From contig CAWAJW010000012.1 of assembly GCA_963782475.1 (NCBI GenBank), positions 434,001 through 498,000 of the forward strand: 64,000 bases of DNA. Reading direction: 5' to 3'. Positions 47,582 to 57,676 of the stretch are shown piece by piece. Numbering within the stretch: position 1 is the stretch's first letter; each line of letters begins with the position of its first letter. The DNA comes from CAVQBP01 sp963782475 (lineage in GTDB: Bacteria > Bacteroidota > Ignavibacteria > Ignavibacteriales > Ignavibacteriaceae). The translations under genes were made by a program, and so were the position numbers. The notes beneath the pieces were generated by a model. It did not search any database, was not told the origin of the DNA, and worked only from the letters and a program-made list of their open reading frames with translations.

Positions 47582-48689
47582 TTATTTTGCCACTCTTACT
47601 TTCATTTTATCTTTAATTAGTTCCTGACCGACAAAAACAATTTTATCATTACCAGTTAAGCCGGATAAAATTTCAAATTTATTATCCTGCTGAATTCCAA
47701 TCTTTACATATTTTTTTGTCACTGTACTATCCGGATTTAGCAGATAAACATAGTCACCTTCATCATCATTTAATACAACCTGGTTAGGCAGGAAGTTAGA
47801 ATTTTCTTTCTTCTCCAAAATTAAATTAATTGTTGCAAACATCCCGGGTTTAAGTATTTTCCCGGGATTTTCAATATCTATTTCAACAGCCATGGTTCTT
47901 GTATCAATATCAACGGCACCGCTTATTCTTTTTATATTGGCTTTGAAAATTTTTCCAGGCAATGCATCCGGAGTTACTTCTATGCTGCTTATGCTGCTTA
48001 ATGAAGGAACATCTTTTTCCGGTATATTAACTATCGATTTTAACTGGTTTACATTCATTAAAGTAAATAAAATTGAACTTTGATTATTGGTTGATGCAGA
48101 TACATAGGTACCGGGATCAAACATTCTTTTTGTAATATAACCGCTGAAGGGGGCTGTTATTTTACAATAACCCAGCTGTGTTAAAGCATTTGTATAAACG
48201 GCAAATGCAGCTTCCTTTTGAGCGGAAGCAACATCAAGAGAAGTTTTGGCATTATCGAGATCCTGTTTTGCAATCAGATTCTGATCCAGAAGCTTTTGAT
48301 TCCTTTCGAAAATAAGTTTACTGTTCTCCAGGTTGGCATAAGCCTGCATGTAACTTGCTTTTGCCTGCTTTAGATTTTGAGAATAAATTGTTGTATCAAT
48401 TAAAGCTAATACTTGATTCTGATTTACTGCATCACCTATGTCAGCGTAGATCTTTTCAATATTGCCGTTCACCTTTGTAAAAATATTCGCCTGCTGAATT
48501 GGTGAGATATCCCCGGTTAGAGATTCACTTTTTACTATTTCACCTGTAAGTAATTTTCCCGGGATTACCACCGGGACTGAAGTGCGTCGTTGAGGTGCAT
48601 CGGGGCTTTTGATCTTTAATATTATAACGGCAACTATTATCACTGCAGCTGACAGCTATAATTATTCCGTTTCTTTTATTTTTTAACAT
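47582..48689 (-). CDS. RND periplasmic adaptor (membrane fusion protein), N-terminus frameshifted
   Basis: The clean frame (from 48643) has a TM anchor (VAVIILKI), then the split lipoyl/hairpin: GNIEKIYADIGDAVNQNQVLALID, coiled-coil YMQAYANLENSKLIFERNQ, ITAPFSGYITKRMFDPGTYV, and beta-barrel PGMFATINLILE. The likely true start is ATG at 48689 (MLKNKRNGIIIAV, preceded by GGGAAA). It joins the main frame (SAAVIIVAV) only after a one-base shift near 48650. That indel is probably a sequence error or a leader mutation. First gene of the adaptor-pump-channel operon. Confidence 0.85.
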
Positions 48690-48971
48690 ATTGTTTCCCT
48701 TTTTCCAAGGAATAAGAAGTTGTAAATTACTGAAAAACTAACTAAATATTTATAAACTAATTTGACAATTAAAGCGAAATGAAAGTTTGAAAGTCTGCAA
48801 GTTTTTCTAATTATTAATCATAAATATCTTCATGAAATTTTTTCAATAAATCTAATTTTTATTACCATATTTTAGGTCTTTACAAGTATTACTATAATTC
48901 TATGATTTTTTGTAATATTTAAGTATAAAATTAGATTTCTTTTGATAAAGCCTGTTAAATTAAGGTTAAAT

Positions 48972-49733
48972 ATGGAAACCAACAAAGAATTAAAATTGTT
49001 TGCAAAACATTTATCCGAGTTAAGCGGAAATATTATAAGAAGTTATTTTAGAACAAAAATTTCTGTAGATTCAAAAAAGGATGCTTCACCCGTAACTATT
49101 GCCGATAAAAAAGCAGAAGAACTCATGCGGGAAGAAATTATGAAAGAATTTCCCGAACACGGAATTATTGGCGAGGAATTTGCCTCACACAAAGAAGATG
49201 CTGAATATAAATGGATTTTGGACCCGATAGATGGGACTGTCAGCTTTATTTCCGGGGCAATATCGTTCGGTACATTGATTGGCTTACTTAAAAACGGGGA
49301 ACCTGTTTTAGGAGTAATTAATCATCCGGTTCTTAATGAGTTTTTAATAGGTGATAATTTTTCAGCCGAGCTAAATGGTGAAAAGGTTCTGGTAAGAAAT
49401 TGTGAAAATCTATCAAATGCAGTTTTATTAATAACCGATTATCCCAACATTGAAAGATACCAGGATATAAATAAATTTCATCAGCTTATTAAGAAAGTAA
49501 AATATGTTAGGGGCTGGGGTGATTGTTACGGCTATTATCTTGTTGCTACGGGTTTTGCCGATATTAAACTTGATCCTATTATGAACCTTTGGGATACTGC
49601 AGCTTTAATACCTATTATAAACGGAGCCGGAGGTACAATTACCGACTACCACGGAGGTGACCCTGTTAAAGGAAACAGCATAATCGCAACTTCAAAAAAT
49701 ATACATGATGAAGTTATTAAAATTTTAAATTAA
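48972..49733 (+). CDS. Inositol monophosphatase-family phosphatase (HisN-like)
   Basis: The metal site is complete: GEEFA (Glu), WILDPIDGTVSF (two Asp) and LWDTAALIPII (Asp). VTIADKKAEELMREEI and GAGGTITDYHGG are also family motifs. Length after the chosen start (253 aa) is normal. I prefer ATG at 48972 (METNKELKLF, with AAGG upstream) to a TTG ten codons earlier. Members hydrolyse inositol, histidinol or nucleotide phosphates (PAP); the HIGEEFASHKED and WDTAALIPII pattern is closest to histidinol-phosphatase-type sequences, but this is not decisive. Upstream 282 bp hold nothing I can name. Confidence 0.85.
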   Translation: METNKELKLFAKHLSELSGNIIRSYFRTKISVDSKKDASPVTIADKKAEELMREEIMKEFPEHGIIGEEFASHKEDAEYKWILDPIDGTVSFISGAISFGTLIGLLKNGEPVLGVINHPVLNEFLIGDNFSAELNGEKVLVRNCENLSNAVLLITDYPNIERYQDINKFHQLIKKVKYVRGWGDCYGYYLVATGFADIKLDPIMNLWDTAALIPIINGAGGTITDYHGGDPVKGNSIIATSKNIHDEVIKILN

Positions 49734-49836
49734 CCTGTTTTTAATTATTTATCTCTTTTAAAATACAATTGCTCTGAGCTTTATTAAATTATCCAGTTTC
49801 ATATTTTAAAGGATTATGTGACAGATGAAAAGGTTT

Positions 49837-50601
49837 TTACCGCACGAATAAAAATGCTATTAGTGTTGCCGCTCCAGCTATTGCAGCCCAGGTTTTATAA
49901 TTCTTCAAATTGAATATTAGTATTATACCAAGTATCCAGATTATCAGTAAAATCAGATGCCGGATGTCAAATAAATCGGTTATTGGAAGAATTGTACTGC
50001 CAATCCTCGTGCTCAGTTCATATGAGTGTTTTACAGGATTAAAAACAATAACATTGGCTATCCATATCATTATTGTGAAAAGCGCCAGCTTTTTAATTTT
50101 TTGATTTTCATTAAAATAATCTAAGCCTGTTCTAACACTGAAAATCAAAGCAAGATATAAAGTCAAATAGTAAAAGCCCATAATTGAAGACGGGACACTG
50201 CTAAAATATTTTAAGGTAATTTTTCCGCCGGGCGGAAGATAAAAAATATTATTTCCTTTCCAGACTTTTACCCTGTAATCAACTAACGTTGACGGCGGCT
50301 GATGGGGGATTTTTCCGGTAAGAGTATTGCCGGAAAATTTCATAGATGCACTATTCCATCCTGAGTTACTATTTTTTACCTTCCAAAGGATGCTCCCATT
50401 TAAGCTGTCCGTATCTGTTCCTACAACTATCTTATAATCATCTTTTCCCCTGTATACTTTTTCAAATTTGTAAGTTACCCGTTTCATATTAATTCCGAAT
50501 GAACGCGTTACTGGGTATTCCGGTGAAATCATCCTATTCCCGAATGCAAAAAGAAAGGATATTGCAAATGCACTTATCCATAGAATTAATGATTGTTTCA
50601 T
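49837..50601 (-). CDS. Multi-pass membrane protein with a periplasmic beta domain, unknown
   Basis: The 254-aa protein has an N-terminal hydrophobic segment, then about 110 residues rich in beta-strands and Lys (VYRGKDDYKIVVG, SILWKVKNSNSGW). About four hydrophobic helices follow (FYYLTLYLALIFSV, LALFTIMIWIANVIVF, LILLIIWILGIILIF and the C-terminal AAIAGAATLIAFLF). No family recognised. It stands between two + strand genes and is probably its own unit. Confidence 0.6.
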   Translation of the reverse strand: MKQSLILWISAFAISFLFAFGNRMISPEYPVTRSFGINMKRVTYKFEKVYRGKDDYKIVVGTDTDSLNGSILWKVKNSNSGWNSASMKFSGNTLTGKIPHQPPSTLVDYRVKVWKGNNIFYLPPGGKITLKYFSSVPSSIMGFYYLTLYLALIFSVRTGLDYFNENQKIKKLALFTIMIWIANVIVFNPVKHSYELSTRIGSTILPITDLFDIRHLILLIIWILGIILIFNLKNYKTWAAIAGAATLIAFLFVR

Positions 50602-50722
50602 ATCAATTTCAATTGTAGAAGGAATAATTATTTTTGTTATATAAAATTAAATAATTTATATATTAAATATTATTATCTAATTAACATTATTTCCTAATCA
50701 GTTATGCTCAAAAGATCAATAA

Positions 50723-51478
50723 ATGGATAAAAGAATTAAAAAATTCAAAACAGCTAAAGAACTTGCAGAAGAATTAGCTCAAAATCTAAAAGAAGAAATT
50801 GAAGGCAAGGCAAAGTTAAACGGGAAGTTTAATTTATCCCTTTCGGGCGGGAGTACTCCGAAATTATTATTTAAAATCCTTTCCGAACCTCCGTTTTCTG
50901 AAGAGATAAAATGGAAGTATCTGCATTTATTCTGGGGTGATGAGAGATGTGTGCCTCCCGGAGATACCGAAAGTAATTATGGAATGACAAAAGAACTTTT
51001 ACTCAATAAAGTTGAAATACCCGGAGAAAATATTCATAGGATAAAAGGAGAAGCTATACCGGAAGAGGAGGCATCGAGATATTCCAGCGAAATTAAAAAT
51101 TCCGTTAAAATTGAAAACAGTCTGCCGAGATTTGATTGTATTTTACTCGGGATGGGAGAAGATGGTCATACAGCTTCCTTATTCCCGGGGAAAAGATTAA
51201 AAGCAGTTTCACAAAATATTTGCGGGGTTGCAGAAAAAAAGATCCCTGGGGATAATGGTGAAAGTATTCAAAAAAGAATTTCTTTAACGAAAGATGTTAC
51301 TTTGTAACGGAGAAAAAATTTTCTTTTTAGTTACAGGGATTAAGAAAGCACGAACTTTTTCTGAAATTATTAAAGAAAAACCTGAGAGTAAAAAATTTCC
51401 GGCTTCGGGAATTCATAATATATACGGTTATTCTGAATGGTGGGTTGATGAAGATGCAGCATCAGGTTTAAATTATAA
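50723..51478 (+). pseudogene. pgl: 6-phosphogluconolactonase, frameshifted
   Basis: LSLSGGSTPKLLFKIL, LFWGDERCVPPGDTESNYGM and LGMGEDGHTASLFPG are the three pgl/NagB-fold signatures. Near 51295 the frame slips (LTKDVTL, then CNGEKIFFLVTGIKKARTF) and continues to WWVDEDAASGL at about 51468. Joined length, about 248 aa, is normal. In the second frame no stop occurs at the expected end and the frame runs on into the convergent gene; another small indel there would supply a TAA near 51470. Both indels are probably sequence errors, as pgl (oxidative pentose phosphate pathway) is usually kept. Confidence 0.8.
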
Positions 51479-52607
51479 AGATGTTCCCACCTTAATCCTG
51501 ATATTTACAAAAATTGAAGTAATTCCAAATGAGCCTTTATCAGTTTTACTTAAAATTAATGCAGGACCCATTGCAAAAGCACTGAATCCCCATGATTCAG
51601 CTATTTTTTGCACAGCAATATCTAATACATACTGCGGATTTCGAAAATCACTTTTAACTAATGCGTCAAATCTGAAATCGAAAGTGCTTCCTGCCATGGA
51701 TAATTCTCTCCCTGTATACCCAATATGCAGTTCATCAAGGTATTTAGCAAAATAAACTTTCCCTCTAGTGGAACCGAGAAAACTGAAAGGGTAGCGGAGC
51801 TCCCAGTTCAAATAAGTTCCTTGAATAAAATTAACATGGTCACTTGCTGTATCATTCTTCATATATTGGGCAGTAATTGCAGCATTTGGCTTTTCAGATG
51901 CATCGAGATAGCTGACTTCAAGAAAATTTCCGAAAGGAATTACATATCCGATTTCAAATCCGGAAGTAGCATAAAGATTATTTAGATTATTTTCTGTTTT
52001 AATGCTTGTAAAAGCATCATTATGTGTAAATCCCCCTGCATAAAATCCTAAAATATGGAGCCTTGCTTCCAAAAAATTAGTTTCCAGGGGCCCGGAATAT
52101 TGTGTTCCAAAACCAAAAGAAATACCCAAATCATTTTTAATCGGTACTCCGAATCTTTCACCGCCGAAAAGCTGGATAAACGGGTTTATATAACCCAATG
52201 TTGGAGAAATTTGGTAATAAGTGGGAGGAGCAAATACTTTACCTAAATTTAACCGTTTAATAACCCTTGTAAAAACACTGGTGTAAGTTATATTTTCTTC
52301 GAGATTAATTTTAAATGGATATGTTTGAATCTTTGCCCTTGTTTCCGGTTTGAATGCCAGAAAAGGATAAAGTGTTCCCTTTATAGAGACTGTCTGATTA
52401 TTCGGATCCCGTAAATCCACTATAATTTCTGCCTTCGGATCAGGGGGATCAATAAAAACTTCCTGCTGGATATGAATAAAAAGACTGTCATCAAGAGGTT
52501 CCATCTGATAATATAATATTGGTTCTTCCTGCTGAGCTAAACATTGATTAACAGAAATGGCATATAAAAGCAAAAAGCAAACTAAAAAAAATTTTTCCTT
52601 TTGGCAT
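51473..52607 (-). CDS. Outer-membrane beta-barrel-like protein, paralogue 1
   Basis: The clean frame runs 52573 to 51473. The likely start, ATG at 52607 (MPKGKIFF), joins it after a one-base slip in a T/A homopolymer at about 52588 and completes a signal peptide ending CLAQQ. The mature protein begins YQMEPLDDSLFIHIQQEVF and DPPDPKAEIIVDLRDPNNQ. It continues as alternating strands with FGGERFGVPIKNDLGISFG and VNIRIKVGTSL, ending on a barrel-like strand. It is strongly similar along its length to the next gene. I recognise no named family; the strand pattern suggests an outer-membrane or surface-exposed barrel. Confidence 0.65.
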
Positions 52608-52635
52608 ATCTAGTTTTATCCTATTGGTAAAATTT

Positions 52636-53772
52636 TTATAATGACGTTCCTAATTTTATTCTTGCATTAATAAACAGGGTAATTATACCGAATCCGCCTG
52701 ATTTGGTTGTTGAGCACATAACTGACGGTCCGATAGCAAAAGCGCTGAAAGCCCATTTATCAAATATCCTCTGGATTAATAATTCAAATAAATATTCAGG
52801 TTGTCTTACATCGCTATGAGTCATTGCATCAAATCTAAAATCAAATGTGCTTCCGCCCAATGAAATTTCCCTGCCTGTAAAACCAAAATGCAGTTCACCA
52901 ACAAACTGGGCAATATAAAATTTGCTTCTTGTAGAACCCAAGATACTTATTGGATATCTTAATTCCCAGCTAAAATAATCATGCGTGATCACCTTTGGAA
53001 TATATTTGTTCGTGTCTTTTGATAGATAAGATTGTATTGTTAAATCAGTCGGCGTTTTAAACAAACCCTGGTAGCTTATTTCAAAGAAATTTCCGAGGGG
53101 TAAAACATATCCCATTTGATATCCTAAACCCGCAGCATAAAGGTTATTGTATCTTGTTCCCACATTTAATAGGTCGGTAATTCCATCTGCAGAACTAAAG
53201 GCACCAATCTTGAAACCCAGGATATGGAAATTTGCTTCTACCCAGTTAGTTTCAACCGTTCCGGAATAAGGTGTTCCTATTCCAACGGAAATACCAATAT
53301 CGGATTTAATGGGCATTCCCAGTCTTTCACCTCCGAATAGCTGAAAGAATGGATTAATATAGCTTAGAGTGGAAGAAATTTGATATAATGTCGGAGGTGA
53401 AACAATCTTTCTAAGATTTAAATTTTTTGCAACCTCGGTAAAGACACTGCCGAAATTTACTTGGTGTTCGAGGTTTATTTTAAAAGGATATATTTCAATT
53501 TTCGCCCTGGTTTCGGGTTTAAATGCCAGGAAAGGATATAGAGTGCCTCCAATGGAAATTGTTTGGTTATTCGGATCCCGGAGATCAACAATTATCTCTG
53601 CTTTCGGGTCAGGAGGATCGATATAAACCTCCTGCTGAATTTTAACAAATAAACTGTCATCTAGAGGTTCCATTTGGAAATATTTTACCTGTTCATTTTC
53701 CTGCCCTAATAAAATATTCAGAGGGATTAAAAAAAACAGCAACAGGGAAAACTTGAAAAGAAGATTTTTCAT
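52636..53772 (-). CDS. Outer-membrane beta-barrel-like protein, paralogue 2
   Basis: The protein has 378 aa with a clean signal peptide (MKNLLFKFSLLLFFLIP...LLGQE). It shares with paralogue 1 QMEPLDDSLFVKIQQEVYID, PPDPKAEIIVDLRDPNNQ, LYPFLAFKPETRAKI, FGGERLGMPIKSDIGIS and the ending INARIKLGTSL. The two lie in tandem, 63 bp apart, and follow the envelope genes upstream on the same strand. It is probably an outer-membrane component or substrate of that system; the function is unknown. Confidence 0.65.
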   Translation of the reverse strand: MKNLLFKFSLLLFFLIPLNILLGQENEQVKYFQMEPLDDSLFVKIQQEVYIDPPDPKAEIIVDLRDPNNQTISIGGTLYPFLAFKPETRAKIEIYPFKINLEHQVNFGSVFTEVAKNLNLRKIVSPPTLYQISSTLSYINPFFQLFGGERLGMPIKSDIGISVGIGTPYSGTVETNWVEANFHILGFKIGAFSSADGITDLLNVGTRYNNLYAAGLGYQMGYVLPLGNFFEISYQGLFKTPTDLTIQSYLSKDTNKYIPKVITHDYFSWELRYPISILGSTRSKFYIAQFVGELHFGFTGREISLGGSTFDFRFDAMTHSDVRQPEYLFELLIQRIFDKWAFSAFAIGPSVMCSTTKSGGFGIITLFINARIKLGTSL

Positions 53773-53791
53773 TTAATTGAATTTTGCCGGA

Positions 53792-54750
53792 TTACCTTGA
53801 AAAATCAGTAAAATAAAAAGAGTCTCCAACCTGAATTCTATCTTTCGATATCAAATCGGCAACATTAAAAAAGAAATTGACTTTATATCTCCCATCATTA
53901 TCTTTTAATAGTTCTATTATGCTCCAGCCATTGTTCATACCGGTTCTCTGTTGGAGCAATATTTAATGAAACATTGTAAACAATATCGCCTTTGCTATCT
54001 TTTTCAGGTTTTGAAACAGATATTGGACCGGTATAATTTACTTTTAGCTGATCTGGCCTCTCATCAATAATTGTTACTTTAAATACTGTTATTCTTTGAA
54101 GATCCTGCACATAAATATCCGAAGAATTCATTTTAGTAGTAACTCTTTCTATCTTTACCTCAGGCGGTTTATTCGGAAGTACTTTAATCCGCTGTTCCTG
54201 GCTGCCGAATTTTACAATTACTTCCTTTTGATTTGTTAAATTAAATATCTTTTCCTGTCCCGGAGGAATAACAACTAATGGTTTATTCATATTATCGGGA
54301 TCATAAATTCCTGAAGGTACATTGCCGTTATTTTTTGCTTTGTTCCATGTATACTGAATAAAAGTCTGACTAACAGATAGGGGAGACTGCAGTATAGTTT
54401 GTTCCTTTGCAGGTTCTTCTTTAGGAATTTCTTTTTTTTCCGGGGGAAGTTTCTTTAATTTTTTTTGTTAATGAAGACAATTCTTGTTTCATTGAAGTAA
54501 GCTTTTCTTTAAGAGCCACATTTTGCTCAGCCATGTTTTCTTTTATGTTTATATCAAAATTAATCCCTTTGGCATAAAGGGAATCTATTACTGCAACCAG
54601 GGAATCACGTACACTCTTTTTTACAGCTTCCTTACTTAAGATAACTTTATTAAGATCGAGATCGGCTCCTTTTAGTGCTAAAACCGTAATGACAAAAATG
54701 TATAAGACCTGGTAGATTATAAACTTACTGTCTCTTTCTTTCTTTATCAT
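53792..54750 (-). CDS. Single-TM periplasmic protein, GldM-like by layout, frameshifted
   Basis: Starting at 54750, a TM helix (IIYQVLYIFVITVLALKGADL) is followed by DLNLNK-like text (DLDLNKVILSKEAVKKS) and a coiled coil (about 60-105). After a slip near 54460 come EQTILQSPLSVSQTF, then NKPLVVIPPGQEKIFNL and KPPEVKIERVTTKMN. After a second slip near 53908 comes DNDGRYKVNFFFNVADLI, ending FTDFSR at 53792. Joined length is about 318 aa. A short cytoplasmic lead, one helix, and a long periplasmic part with beta domains recall GldM of the T9SS motor, but sequence identity to it is not evident. It starts 9 bp after the three-TM protein stop. Both slips are single-base. Confidence 0.55.
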
Positions 54751-54758
54751 CTTTCAAC

Positions 54759-55737
54759 TCATTTTTTAATTACTATATTCTCAAGATGTTTTAATCCTAA
54801 TAGTGTTTTTTCATCACCTAAAGAGCTCGATGCTTTAGAGATTGATTCTGCAAGTGATTTTAATTCTTCTACTTTTTCTTTGCTGATATTTTGTGAGCTA
54901 TTAATCTTTTCAAGAACGAATGTATCATATTGAAATTATTAAGTATTGCTTCGCTTAATTGGTTTGTATTCTGCAGTATATTTCTGTACTGCTCAATATC
55001 TTTTAGCGTGATTTCGGGTGATTTAAATTCTTGCCCGCTTATTTGTTTCAGAATATTTTTAGAATTTTCCAGCTGCAGCCTGGAAAAGTATCGATCCTTA
55101 ATATCTTTAACATGGTTTACTACATTTTGGAAATCAACGCTGAGCTGATCAAGCACCGGTTCAAAAAGTTTTCCGATTGCCAGAACAATTAATGCTTTTA
55201 CTTCAAAAGGAACAGATAAGACCCAAAAACACTTCCTCTCCTAATTTTATGCTTATTAGCAGGATTGCCGCGCCAATCAAAGGTAAAGCCGTGGATATGC
55301 TGTCAATAATAGTTGTATAAGAAGTAATTATGCGGTCAATTGTCTCGGATGCAGGGGTTCTGATTATTTCTACTTTTAATTTTGAATATGCAAGATAAGA
55401 GAGAAAAAGAAAAAATAAATAGATAAAAACAGGGAGCCACCAAAAGCTGTACGGCGCAATCATTGCTTCAGATGGTTTCCAGGCGGGAAATAATGCGGTA
55501 GCAATTTTAACTGAAATATTTCCTAAAAAGGGGACATACGAAATATCCAGAAAAAAAGAAATAATTAATGCCACAAATGAAATCAATGCCGGTTTAATTA
55601 TTAGTGTATATTTTATTTTTTCAGTTGCAGCTTTGCTGTAATTCTCCAGCTCCTCTTCAAGCCCGTCTTTTTCAAAAATGTCGGGAAATTGTTTAAGCTT
55701 TGCTTCATCAGCAGGTGAAAGTCTATTTAATAGGCAT
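54759..55737 (-). CDS. Three-TM protein with coiled-coil tail, GldL/ExbB-like by layout, frameshifted
   Basis: From ATG at 55737 (MPI, then after a one-base slip in an AAA run NRLSPADEAKLKQFPDIF), TM helices lie at KPALISFVALIISFFLDI, WWLPVFIYLFFLFLSYLAY and ISTALPLIGAAILLISI. A second slip near 55215 leads to SVPFEVKALIVLAIGKLFEP and a helical tail. A third slip near 54915 gives FVLEKINSSQNISKEK and the end ENIVIKK at 54759. Joined length is about 325 aa. The last TM followed by a coiled coil resembles proton-channel motor subunits (ExbB/TolQ, GldL), but no diagnostic residues were seen. It is the first gene of the envelope set. Confidence 0.5.
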
Positions 55738-55991
55738 TAATACCTCTTAGAATCTTAATTTAAAAAATAGTTTATATAATAAAAAGTCTTTCAATTCTAA
55801 AATTTATTAAAGTTTATAAAAATCACAAAATAACAATTAAACTTATCTAATTATATATTAAAAATTATTATCTTTACTGAATAATATAAAAATAATCTGT
55901 TTTTAAAATAGCTTTTTGTCATATTAAAATGATACCCTGCAATTAACAGCTATTTGAAAACTTATAAAAAATATTTCATAAGAAATATAAT

Positions 55992-57497
55992 ATGTTAAAT
56001 CCAAAGCTATATGAAATTAATACCAGAGTTTGGATAAAACAATTCGGGGAGAAAACAAAATTAAGTTCTATCCCTTTAAGTGTTTTTCAAGAGCTGTCCG
56101 GGTTAGGTATTAATATTGCCTGGTTAATGGGTATTTGGAAAACAAATACTTCAACTGTAGAAAAATATTGCTTTGAAGTTGACTTGGTTTCTGCTTATAA
56201 CAAAAGTCTAAAAGATTGGAATAAAGATGATGTAATCGGTTCTCCTTTTGCAATTGATAGATATGAAGTTAATCCTGTTTTAGGGACCTTAGAAGATCTT
56301 CTCGGATTAAGAAAGGAGCTTAATAATATTGGAATGAAACTGTTTCTTGATTTTATTCCAAATCATTTTAGCGCTGATTCCACACTCATTAAAAATCATC
56401 CCGGGATTTTTTTGGAAGCAGATGAAGAGCTGATGTTAAAAGATCCTTATACTTTTTTCAAGCCATGCAATGAAAGTATGAGTCCCGAAGAATGCCGAAA
56501 AATATTTGCACATGGAAGGGATCCTTTGTTTCCTGCATGGCGGGATACAATCCAGGTTAATTTTTTTAAGGAAGAAGCCAGAGATTTTTTAACTGAACAA
56601 TTAATTAAAATTTCCGGTATATGTGACGGAGTAAGATGCGATATGGCAATGCTCCCTTTAAATAATGTATTTCATAATACCTGGTCTGGAGTTTTAAATA
56701 AATTCGGTTATAAAAAACCTGCCGGAGAATTCTGGAAATCTGCGATTGAAAAAGTGAAAGCAAAATCCCCTGATTTTATTTTTATGGCTGAAAGCTACTG
56801 GGACCTTGAATGGGATCTGCAGCAGCTTGGTTTTGATTTTACTTATGATAAAAGATTAACCGATCGCCTCGCTGCAAATCAAATTCAGAGCGTTATCGAT
56901 CATTTAAAAGCCGATAAAACTTTCCAGTTGAAATCCGTTCGCTTCTTAGAGAATCACGATGAAAAAAGAGCAGTAGTTAAATTTGGTAAACAAAAATCTT
57001 TAGCTGCAGCAGCTGTTATCACTACAATACAGGGAATGAAATTCTATTTTGACGGTCAATTTGAAGGAAAAAAGGTAAAGCTTCCTTTGCAATTAGGCAG
57101 GGAACCTGATGAAAAGGTTTCCGAAACTAAAAAGACATTCTATACTAAATTACTGAAAATAACTAAAGATGAAATTTTTACTTATGGTGAATGGAGTTTG
57201 CTGAAACCACTCCCCGTTAATGATAAAAATTATTCCTATACCAATATTTTTGCATGGCAATGGAAACTGAATAATAGTTATAGAATTATAGCAATTAATT
57301 ATTCTGAATTTACTTCTCAATGCAGGCTCAAACTTCAATTTAATTCTACTCTGGAAAATATTACCCTGGTTGATAAATTAAATGACCAAAAATATATCCG
57401 GAGAACAGATGAAATGCTTCAGCTAGGCCTCTTTATTGAACTTAAATCATATAATAGCCATATCTTCTCAATAGATGAACAATCTCCTGACAATTAA
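55992..57497 (+). CDS. GH13 alpha-amylase-family enzyme, cytoplasmic
   Basis: This 501-aa TIM barrel has the GH13 conserved regions: LFLDFIPNHF (region I), GVRCDMAM with nucleophile Asp (region II), FMAESYWD with acid/base Glu (region III) and RFLENHDEKRA (region IV). There is no signal peptide, so it acts inside the cell, probably on glycogen or malto-oligosaccharides. The insert DPLFPAWRDTIQVNFF precedes region II, as in some intracellular GH13 enzymes. The start at 55992 is the first codon of the block (NPKLYEINTRVWI). A hairpin overlaps its stop. Confidence 0.85.
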   Translation: MLNPKLYEINTRVWIKQFGEKTKLSSIPLSVFQELSGLGINIAWLMGIWKTNTSTVEKYCFEVDLVSAYNKSLKDWNKDDVIGSPFAIDRYEVNPVLGTLEDLLGLRKELNNIGMKLFLDFIPNHFSADSTLIKNHPGIFLEADEELMLKDPYTFFKPCNESMSPEECRKIFAHGRDPLFPAWRDTIQVNFFKEEARDFLTEQLIKISGICDGVRCDMAMLPLNNVFHNTWSGVLNKFGYKKPAGEFWKSAIEKVKAKSPDFIFMAESYWDLEWDLQQLGFDFTYDKRLTDRLAANQIQSVIDHLKADKTFQLKSVRFLENHDEKRAVVKFGKQKSLAAAAVITTIQGMKFYFDGQFEGKKVKLPLQLGREPDEKVSETKKTFYTKLLKITKDEIFTYGEWSLLKPLPVNDKNYSYTNIFAWQWKLNNSYRIIAINYSEFTSQCRLKLQFNSTLENITLVDKLNDQKYIRRTDEMLQLGLFIELKSYNSHIFSIDEQSPDN

Positions 57498-57505
57498 AAA
57501 TTGTC
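57489..57505. terminator. Possible terminator at the GH13 stop
   Basis: GACAATT at 57489-57495 and its complement AATTGTC at 57499-57505 enclose a 3-base loop, followed by CTTTTAAAATT. The stem includes the end of the coding sequence. The T-run is short, so termination is only likely. Confidence 0.45.
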
Positions 57506-57676
57506 CTTTTAAAATTATTCCAAGCCTGTACTTTCAGGATTTTCAGGTATTATTTATTGGGTTTTGATAAATTCAATTTCTTTAATATTTATAAGTAAAA
57601 ATAAATAATAAACTGGATCACTTCTAAATAAGTATACTGGTGATTATATTTCAATAATAAATTAATTGTAAAGAAT

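Noticed and set aside
44447..48689. Heavy-metal efflux (CusA-type) system
   Set aside because: The pump has the HAE1-type TM4 Asp pair and the adaptor lacks a metal-binding His/Met region.
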